Source: Opitutaceae bacterium (lineage in GTDB: Bacteria > Verrucomicrobiota > Verrucomicrobiae > Opitutales > Opitutaceae). From it: a DNA stretch of 8,058 nt. Below, one piece after another: positions 1-5,800 of this stretch. The number at the start of each line of letters is the position of its first letter. Position 1 is the first letter of the stretch. The stretch is from contig JAISAX010000933.1 of assembly GCA_031266495.1 (NCBI GenBank), positions 1-8,058 on the forward strand, given 5' to 3'. The notes below the pieces were generated by a model that did no database searches, had not been told where the DNA came from, and saw only the letters and a program-made list of their open reading frames with translations. The position numbers were made by a program, and so were the translations under genes.

Positions 1-22
1 CTGCCTGTGTCTGCCAGCCGTT

Positions 23-58
23 CCAGCCAATCCAGTCACTCCAGCCAATGCCACTCCA
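23..58. repeat. Imperfect 9-nt tandem repeat (two 18-nt units)
   Basis: The unit CCAGCCAAT occurs at 23-31 and again at 41-49. CCAGTCACT lies between them and a related GCCACTCCA follows, so the stretch reads as two imperfect 18-nt units. Reading frames through it give only low-complexity Ser/His/Gln-rich peptide, so it is more likely intergenic repeat DNA than coding. Its role is unknown. Confidence 0.5.
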
Positions 59-76
59 CTGCGTGCCGGCCAGATG

Positions 77-110
77 CCGGCGGTCCCAGGCGCTCCCGCG
101 TCCCACTCCT
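77..110 (+). repeat. 34-nt direct repeat, copy 1
   Basis: This 34-nt segment matches 208-241 at 31 of 34 positions. The differences are at repeat positions 8, 12 and 27. The shared core is GGCGCTCCCGCGT. The copies start 131 nt apart and the space between them is filled with G and C runs. The repeat is directly visible in the sequence, but no function is recognised. It probably belongs to a dispersed intergenic repeat family. Confidence 0.7.
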
Positions 111-118
111 GCTCGTTC

Positions 119-138
119 GGGGGGGGCGCGCCCCCCCC
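119..138. repeat. Perfect G8-CGCG-C8 palindrome
   Basis: Eight G, then CGCG, then eight C form a perfect 20-nt inverted repeat with no spacer. It could form a cruciform, and the G and C runs could adopt other non-B structures. It lies just after the first 34-nt repeat copy. It is not followed by a T run, so it is not a canonical intrinsic terminator. Confidence 0.75.
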
Positions 139-148
139 ACCCACACCA

Positions 149-265
149 CCCCCCCCGCCACACCCAAGACCCCCCCCCCTCCCACCCCCCGGCTCCCCGC
201 CACCCGCCCGGCGGACCCCGGCGCTCCCGCGTCACACTCCTTCACATTCTCCCTCCCCCCCCCCC
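149..265 (+). repeat. Cluster of long C homopolymer runs
   Basis: C runs occur at 149-156 (C8), 170-179 (C10), 185-190 (C6) and 255-265 (C11), separated by short A/T-interrupted segments. All C runs are on the plus strand, so the region is strongly strand-asymmetric and its complement is G-rich. Apparent reading frames here are Pro/His-rich artefacts of base composition. Runs of this length are prone to replication slippage and to sequencing-length errors. Confidence 0.7.
208..241 (+). repeat. 34-nt direct repeat, copy 2
   Basis: This is the second copy of the 77-110 sequence, with three mismatches. After position 241 the two copies diverge at once, so the repeat has a sharp right boundary. 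A C11 run follows 13 nt downstream. No associated gene is seen. Confidence 0.7.
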
Positions 266-322
266 AATTCCAGAAACCTTCCGCCGACAAACCACTCCAT
301 CCGCCGGACGGGCCTCCGCGAA

Positions 323-349
323 CTCTGTGCCTTCTCTGTGTCCTCTGTG
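323..349 (+). repeat. Triple CTCTGTG motif, widespread intergenic repeat type
   Basis: The heptamer CTCTGTG occurs three times, at 323-329, 334-340 and 343-349. Sequences of the type CTCTGTG-TC-CTCTGTG are, from memory, a recurring intergenic repeat in many unrelated bacterial genomes; that family link is recollection and was not checked. The motif lies 69 nt upstream of the SWIM-protein start codon. It could be part of the gene's leader, or simply a resident repeat. Confidence 0.5.
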
Positions 350-401
350 TAATTCCCGGATCGCGCCCGAAAACGCTCGACACCACCGCCTCCCTTTCCG
401 C

Positions 402-405
402 AGGA
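402..405 (+). promoter_or_regulatory. Candidate ribosome binding site for the SWIM gene
   Basis: AGGA lies 12 nt before the ATG at 418. The spacing is slightly long for a Shine-Dalgarno element. It is still the only purine-rich element near the start codon, and it supports starting the gene at 418 rather than in the low-complexity frame upstream. Confidence 0.4.
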
Positions 406-417
406 AATTCCGCAACG

Positions 418-1467
418 ATGAGCTATCATTCACGCCGCCGCAGCCATCCGTCCCGCTCCTCCCGCTTCGATTACTACGGAGGATTCGCTCCCTACGTCCC
501 CGTCGCCCGACGCCGGGCACAAGCGCTTGCCGCCCTCAAAAAAGCGGCGAAAAACGGACAAACCTTTTCCCCGGTCAAAACAGAAGGACGGCTCATCGCC
601 AAGACCTTTTGGGGCAAGGCCTGGTGCGCGCATCTCGAATCATACAGCGACTTCGATAACCGTCTGCCTCGCGGACGCACCTATGTGCGTAACGGCTCCG
701 TGATCGACCTGCAAATCGGCAAGGGAAAAATCACCGCCCATGTATCCGGATCGAGCATCTACCAGGCCGGCATCGACATCGATCCGCTTGCCCTCGGACG
801 CTGGGAAGCGATCAAGCAACAATGTGCCGGACGCATTGACTCGCTGGTGGATTTGCTCCGGGGCAAATTGTCCGACGCCGTCATGAGAATCATTACGGAT
901 CGTGACCACGGTTTGTTTCCCGCGCCATCGGAGATACACAAAACCTGTTCGTGCCCCGACTGGGCGGATCTGTGCAAACACCTGGCCGCTGTCCTGTACG
1001 GAGTCGGAGCGCGTTTCGATACGGACCCCCGGCTGCTCTTCACCCTGCGCGGCGTGAACCCCGACGAATTACTGGTCGCCGCGGCTGTCGGCGTCTCGCA
1101 AATCGCGGCCCCCCCCGCGGATGCCGCGCCGGACGACGCCACACTGGCCGCCGAGGATCTGGGCAACGTCTTTGGTATCGAAATCGACACGACAACCGCA
1201 ACGCCACCACCAGCCCGGCCAGCGGACGGGGAGAAAAAAACGCCGAAGACAAAACCAAAGCCGGAGGTAAAACCAAAACCGAAGGCGAAGGCGAAAACGC
1301 CGGCAAAAGTCCAAAAGCCGAAGGCGCGGGAAAAGATAAAAGGACGCCAGTCTGGCGCGGGCCCAGCCGCCAAAAGCAGGGCATCCCGCAAGCCAGCCGC
1401 CGGTTCGTCAGACAGGGCATCCGTAGCAAAAGCCCGCGCCACTCCTCCCCCTGCGCACAACCATTGA
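418..1467 (+). CDS. SWIM zinc-finger family protein with Lys/Pro/Ala-rich C-terminal tail
   Basis: This is a 349-residue cytoplasmic protein. Residues 20-265 match the bacterial SWIM zinc-finger family. An N-terminal segment contains FWGKAWCAHLE and NRLPRGRTYVRNGSV, and the SWIM motif C177-x-C179-x6-C186-x-H188 (CSCPDWADLCKH) should bind zinc. A LLFTLRGVNPDELL segment follows. SWIM domains are thought to bind nucleic acid or protein, and in many bacteria this family is encoded next to an SNF2-type helicase; none is present in this window. Residues 272-349 are a disordered tail rich in Lys, Pro and Ala, with repeats such as KPKPKAKAK. The frame stays open upstream to position 7, but those 137 residues are low-complexity Pro/Ser/His from C-rich repeat DNA. 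The start at 418 has an AGGA upstream and begins where family similarity would be expected. The exact cellular role is unknown. Confidence 0.88.
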   Translation: MSYHSRRRSHPSRSSRFDYYGGFAPYVPVARRRAQALAALKKAAKNGQTFSPVKTEGRLIAKTFWGKAWCAHLESYSDFDNRLPRGRTYVRNGSVIDLQIGKGKITAHVSGSSIYQAGIDIDPLALGRWEAIKQQCAGRIDSLVDLLRGKLSDAVMRIITDRDHGLFPAPSEIHKTCSCPDWADLCKHLAAVLYGVGARFDTDPRLLFTLRGVNPDELLVAAAVGVSQIAAPPADAAPDDATLAAEDLGNVFGIEIDTTTATPPPARPADGEKKTPKTKPKPEVKPKPKAKAKTPAKVQKPKAREKIKGRQSGAGPAAKSRASRKPAAGSSDRASVAKARATPPPAHNH

Positions 1468-1547
1468 CCGCCATACCTGGCTATATCGCTGACACCGGCC
1501 CGCTCGTCGAACCGTGTCACGCGCCCTTTCCACTCTCCCCAAGGCGG

Positions 1548-1730
1548 GGTGCGCGTGCTCCAGTTTTCGATACGGCACATCTCCGCGCAAAAATCGCGCT
1601 GGAGCGGATCGTCGAGGTAGATGATCTGCCGAAAATGGGTCCACCCCAATTGTGCACTCAGTGCGTGGACAATTCGTTCGCCGTAGTCCGCCCGTTTCTC
1701 CCGCAACACGTCTTTGTGGATACTAAAATA
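1548..1730 (-). pseudogene. Remnant of a DUF1016/YhcG-family PDDEXK nuclease gene (N-terminal domain)
   Basis: Read on the minus strand from just after a TGA at 1733-1731, about 61 codons translate to a segment resembling the DUF1016 N-terminal domain. It begins SIHKDVLREKRADYGERIV and ends with DPLQRDFCAEMCRIENWS followed by TRT. Family members have a KRAxYGexIV..LS.QL block, then about 35-45 residues, then a second IV..LS.QLSW.HF block and a REFYAEMCRIExWSxRTLR stretch. Here the first block runs straight into GWTHF, so the intervening part seems deleted. Similarity stops abruptly at Thr (about 1548), before the family's usual LRxKIxxMLxERTA continuation. The C-terminal nuclease domain is absent. 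There is no start with a ribosome binding site, and a stop sits directly upstream. Full-length relatives are about 340-380 residues. The frame stays open further left, but only as an antisense shadow of the SWIM gene. Family assignment is from remembered consensus. Confidence 0.75.
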
Positions 1731-1780
1731 TCAAAAGCACGGACGCGGGCGCACGTGAATGCCCCCCTAACGGATGGTAC

Positions 1781-1841
1781 GCTGATCTCCCGTAGGAGCT
1801 TCGCAAGCGAAGCCCCTGCGGGAGGCGAGTGCGAAATCAGC
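1781..1841. repeat. REP-like imperfect palindrome / stem-loop
   Basis: The arms 1787-1803 (CTCCCGTAGGAGCTTCG) and 1808-1824 pair over 17 positions around a CAAG tetraloop. There is one G-U pair and one A-C mismatch. An outer 6-bp stem, GCTGAT at 1781-1786 with ATCAGC at 1836-1841, encloses it with an 11-nt one-sided bulge. No T run follows, so it is not a typical intrinsic terminator. The GTAGGAGCTTCGCAAGCGAAGC style resembles REP-type intergenic palindromes mobilised by REP-associated transposases; none is encoded here. Confidence 0.6.
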
Positions 1842-1850
1842 CAATGTTTC

Positions 1851-1901
1851 AAATATTCCAAATAAAAACTCTTGACATTTTTAATTCCGTTTATGGATAT
1901 G
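1851..1901 (+). promoter_or_regulatory. Candidate sigma70-type promoter for the PEP-CTERM/GH2-like operon
   Basis: A perfect -35 hexamer TTGACA lies at 1872-1877. It is preceded by an AT-rich tract (AAATATTCCAAATAAAAACT, 1851-1870) that could act as an UP element. The -10 is poor: the best placed candidate is GATATG at 1896-1901 with an 18-nt spacer, matching TATAAT at three of six positions. The AT-rich composition contrasts sharply with the surrounding GC-rich DNA. Transcription would start near 1907-1909, giving a leader of about 27 nt before the ATG at 1936. No Shine-Dalgarno sequence is visible in that leader. Confidence 0.5.
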
Positions 1902-1913
1902 TACACGTTTCGA
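1900..1913 (+). promoter_or_regulatory. Weak LacI/cre-like operator candidate
   Basis: TGTACACGTTTCGA has a central CG and agrees with the LacI/GalR-type cre consensus TGWAANCGNTNWCA at 7 of 10 informative positions. It overlaps the expected transcription start of a carbohydrate-related operon, where a repressor site would make sense. The right half is degenerate and no regulator gene is in the window, so this is tentative. Confidence 0.2.
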
Positions 1914-1935
1914 TCAGACCCACATCTGTTTCACC

Positions 1936-2871
1936 ATGAAAAAACCAACCTCCTCCGCCACTCCGGCATTCTCCCTGTCCCGTATCACTGCGTTCACAGC
2001 GCTCGCATTGGCATCCGGCGCCATCGGCATCGGCTCCGGCGCACACGCGGCCTTCGTCGATTTTTCCGACGATTTTACCAATCTCTCGAACTGGAGTTCG
2101 GGCACCTACGGCAACGCCATGCCTGCCTCCGCGGCAGATGGGAAAGCGACTTTCGACGTCGGCGTGACCACTGCCAACGCGCGGACCGTGCTCCGCAGCT
2201 CGCGAGCCGATTTCAATCCCTTCGACCAGGCGTTCTCGATCAAACTCGACGGCCTCGTTTTTGGCGGGGTTCCCGGATCAGCCGCGACAACCGGAACAGC
2301 CGGCCGCAATATTGGTTATGTCCTGATCGGCCGCACTCAGGATGCAACCGGCGGGGGCAACTCGGGAACCGCCAACTATAATCCGGGTTTTACCGCCGGT
2401 TTTGCGAATGGACGCGGCATGCTTTCCCTCTCCATCTGGCAGCGAACCAGCGGCAACTACAGCATCAACCTCACCCAGGGCGCGGGGACGACCTGGACTT
2501 CCGTACTCGGCACCGGTAGCGACATCGCAATTACAGCAGCCCCCGCCTCCATCGAGTGGAATCTGGGCGTCAATGCCTCCAGCCAGTTGCTGGAATGGAC
2601 GGTGACCCTGGGCGGTGCTTTTTTTACGGATACGCAACAAAACACCCGGTCCGGCACGTTTGATTCGCTGGTGACAGCCAGCCTCTTGAAAGACGCTTAC
2701 CTCGCGCTTGGCGCATGGAATAATTATCAGGCCGTGGCCACGGCATCCTTGCTCGAAATCGATTCGATTTCGGTGACGGCGATTCCCGAGGCGCGCACGA
2801 TGGCGCTTTCCATCGGTGTCGCCGGACTGTTCCTGGGCGGGCTCGTCCGTTGCTGCCGTCGGGGAAAATAG
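1936..2871 (+). CDS. Exported PEP-CTERM-like protein, probable beta-sandwich fold
   Basis: The product is 311 residues. It begins with a Sec signal peptide: basic start MKKP, a hydrophobic stretch at about 17-33, and a likely cut after AHA at 36-38. The body (about 40-280) is rich in Gly, Ser, Thr and aromatic residues. Its start, FVDFSDDFTNLSNWSSG, and later strands such as TTWTSVLGTG and LLEWTVTLGG suggest a LamG/concanavalin-like sandwich that could bind glycan. The last 30 residues have PEP-CTERM architecture: a short motif (IPEAR at 283-287), a hydrophobic helix at about 289-304 and a basic end (RCCRRGK). The motif is PEA instead of PEP, and a Cys pair (306-307) precedes the arginines. 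Such tails are processed by exosortase after export. No Shine-Dalgarno sequence is seen before the ATG. The next gene starts 10 nt after the stop, so the two are probably cotranscribed. The substrate is unknown. Confidence 0.82.
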   Translation: MKKPTSSATPAFSLSRITAFTALALASGAIGIGSGAHAAFVDFSDDFTNLSNWSSGTYGNAMPASAADGKATFDVGVTTANARTVLRSSRADFNPFDQAFSIKLDGLVFGGVPGSAATTGTAGRNIGYVLIGRTQDATGGGNSGTANYNPGFTAGFANGRGMLSLSIWQRTSGNYSINLTQGAGTTWTSVLGTGSDIAITAAPASIEWNLGVNASSQLLEWTVTLGGAFFTDTQQNTRSGTFDSLVTASLLKDAYLALGAWNNYQAVATASLLEIDSISVTAIPEARTMALSIGVAGLFLGGLVRCCRRGK

Positions 2872-2881
2872 CCCAAAAATC

Positions 2882-5800
2882 ATGTCAGCCATCATCCCCG
2901 TGTTTCCCCGCGCTTTTTGGGTCGCCGTGGCGTTGCCGGTGTTTGCGGGTATCCGGCCCGCGAGCCTAGCGACAAGCGACACCGGCAACGTCCTTGCGCA
3001 TGGCAAATGGCAGTTCAAGGTTGGCGTTCGCGAAGGAAAAATCGAAAGTGCCCAACCCCCCTCCCCCCCCTCTCTCTCCGGCCAATCTGCCGGGACTGTC
3101 GTATCCGGTTCCGAACTTCAGATCCGGAAATCGGGAAGCGGTCCGCATGACCATGCCTGGTGGATGCAGGAGGCGGACACTATCGGGGGGGAGATTTACA
3201 ACTTTGCATTTCAGGCAAAAGGAAGCGGCGCCGAAGGCCGCTTCGGCATCAGCGCCGGTGTGGAGTTTTTGTCCGGTGACGGGAAACATCTCGCGTTCAG
3301 ACGGCTCGTCGGCATCACCGGCGGCACTCTGCCCGCGGTGGAAAACTGGAAGGATTTCAGCGGACGATTCACCGTGCCGCACAACGCCGAAAAATTCCGC
3401 CTCCGTTTCTCGCTCGATGCCTGGGTGCCGGCGGAGGCGTCGTTTCGCAACATCACCGCGAGCAAGGCCGCCGTCCCGCTTGCGGAGTTGTTGGGACGCG
3501 CGCCCGCCGGGATTCCCGTTTACGAGATCCCTCAAAATCCCGTCACCGCGAACGGCGTCACCCTGACTCCCGACTGGCACGGCGAAGGCGCCGACCAGGC
3601 ACACTCGGCCACCCGTTCGCGCCTCTGCCTCAATGGTCTCTGGGCGATCCGTCCGGATTCGGTTTCCAGTCCCGATTCCGCGACGGGTTCCGGCGCGCCT
3701 CAAGCCGCTGACTGGGCGTTTTTCAAAGTCCCCGGTTTCTTGCGGCCCGACTCACCGCCCTTCCTGATTTACGGCCAGGACAAAACCATTTGGGCCGGCC
3801 TTGATGTGACCCGTCGCGCCCGCATCCTCTGGTATGTGCGCAATGTCGAAATCCCGCCCGCCGTGGCCGGCGATGGCGGCGCAAAAATGGTTCTCTCGAT
3901 TTCCGGAATGCGCGGGTTTTCGGTTGTCGTTTACTGGAACGGCAAACGAGCCGGCATGTTGACGGACCAACTCGGGGGCCGCATTGATCTTACGCCTGTG
4001 CTGTCACAAATCCGGGCTGACGCCAAAAACGCCCCCTCCCCCCCCCTCCGTGCCATGACCGGCCAGCTCGCCCTTCGCGCCCTCGCCACCATCAAGGAAA
4101 CCGAAAACGCCTGGCTCATGGAAAGCGGCGTAATGGTTCGCCAATACGACATGCAGGATTTTGCCCGCGAACCCGCCCGCGGATTTTCCGATGTTTTTCT
4201 GGAAACCGAACCATCTGCACCGGCCTTTGTTCACGACACGATCCAGGTCGTGCCTTCGTATCGCGAAAAAAATTTCGCCGTTCTCTTCTCTTCGCCCGCC
4301 GTTGCGTCCACCACCGCAGGCCCCCGAAGCTGGTCTGTGACCGTGCGCGACCAGCAGGGAAACATCGTCCTTCAGCAGGGCGGACTCCAGTCTCGCGTTC
4401 ACGCGCAGACGGGCAAAAACCGGATCGTCGTCCCGTGGGAAAATCCGCGACTGTGGACGCCCGACGATCCCCGCCTCCACACACTCACGCTCGCTGCGCA
4501 CACCGCCGCTCCAGGTGAAAACGCCCATGTATCAGATGAATCATTACCGATCCGTTTTGGATTTCGCGAGATATGGGTGGATGGCAAGAACCTCATGCTC
4601 AACGGCCATGTCTTGCGCCTCCGTCCGCGGCTTCTCTACACGCCATTGCTGGATGGCGACTCATTGCGGCGCCAGTTCAGTTTTTTCAAGGATATGGGTT
4701 TCAACTGCACTCTGCGGCCCGGCGTGGGAGATGTGCATGAGCAGGAACGGAACACACAGCAATCCATCGAAAACTATTACAATATCGCTGATGAAATGGG
4801 CATCATGGTCGTCCCCTTTGGCGTGCATTCGCTGATCACCGTGCGCAAGGAATTTGGCGAAGCGGGCATGAGCGAAGCCAACCAGCGGCATCTCTTCGAC
4901 TACATTGCCCGGCACATGATACAACCTCTGGCGAATCACCCCGGCGTCATCGGCTGGTCCGGCTTTGGCTCCGGGGCCAATTACTCCGAAGGCGTGAACA
5001 GCGTCGCCACCCGGCCCGACGTGTGGGGCATAGCGCCACTCGATCAGGACGGCATCCTTGAACGCACCATGTCCGATTCCGGCAGTCGTGCCGAAGCCCG
5101 CAAGCGCCTTGCCGCCGCCCGGCGTTTTGTGCAGCGCCTCAAAACCCTCGACCTCACGCGACCCTACATTGCCCACTTCGACGGTGGCAGCGGTGATGCC
5201 TGGGGCATCTGGGGCTATTTTAACTGGACTCCGTTGCAGGAATGGGAGCAGTGGCCCGCCACCTGGTCACGGGAAGGCACCATGCCCGTCGGGGCCACCG
5301 AACATGGATTCCCCTACGTATCCAGTTTTCTCAATCACGGTCTGCCCGATGGCAACAGCGAGCCATGGATCACCGAATACGCGGCCATCGATCTTGGGCC
5401 GGAAATCTATGCCAACGATCCGTCCGGCTACCTCCTGAAACTCCGTAGCGAATACAATCCTGTTTCCGGCGGGTACGCTGCCAAGACAGGCGCTCATCAC
5501 AAATTTGCTTCCGATATGATCGCCGCCAACGCCGCCAAGGTGCAGGCCGTCTGGGCGTATCGCAACCGTCCCGTTTACCGCGCCTGGCGCACTTGGGGAG
5601 TTCCCTTGGGCATCGAACCCTTCGGGCGCAGCGACCAGTTTTATCGCGGCAGCCAGACGAACCGTGACAACGGCAAGGTCATCGCGAATCCTGCCACCGA
5701 ACTGCGCACCACCGGTTATCATAACGACCGCTGGTATCGTTCCGATTACTGGCCCGGGGAAACCATGCCGTGGCTCTCCACCACGCCGACCGGGAAAAAA

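Larger units (their letters stand above)
1468..1935. other. Intergenic region between the SWIM gene and the PEP-CTERM operon
   Basis: This 468-nt spacer holds three things. A minus-strand nuclease-gene remnant spans about 1548-1730, a REP-like hairpin lies at 1781-1841, and an AT-rich promoter segment starts at about 1842. Nothing recognisable was found in 1468-1547 or 1731-1780. No intrinsic terminator (GC hairpin followed by a T run) was seen after the SWIM gene stop codon. Confidence 0.6.

Noticed and set aside
119..138. Intrinsic terminator
   Set aside because: The palindrome has no loop and no following T run, so it does not fit a rho-independent terminator.
7..417. Extending the SWIM gene upstream to position 7 (486 residues)
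   Set aside because: The extra 137 residues are low-complexity Pro/Ser/His translated from C runs and repeats. The ATG at 418 has an upstream AGGA and begins the family-like part.
1..417. CRISPR array in the repeat-rich upstream region
   Set aside because: There are only two copies of the 34-nt repeat, and they are 131 nt apart with homopolymer-rich DNA between them. There is no regular spacing and no cas gene.
759..1547. Left part of the long minus-strand frame that contains the DUF1016 remnant
   Set aside because: Left of about 1548 the translation has no family similarity, and most of it is antisense to the SWIM gene. It is a GC-rich shadow, so only 1548-1730 was kept.
951..1865. 304-residue plus-strand frame overlapping the SWIM gene and the spacer
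   Set aside because: It is an Arg-rich shadow of the SWIM gene in another frame, continuing into the spacer. It has no domain or ribosome binding site and runs through the hairpin.
2816..2881. Starting the GH2-like gene at the ATG at 2816
   Set aside because: It would overlap the PEP-CTERM gene by 56 nt and bury the signal peptide that begins exactly at the ATG at 2882.
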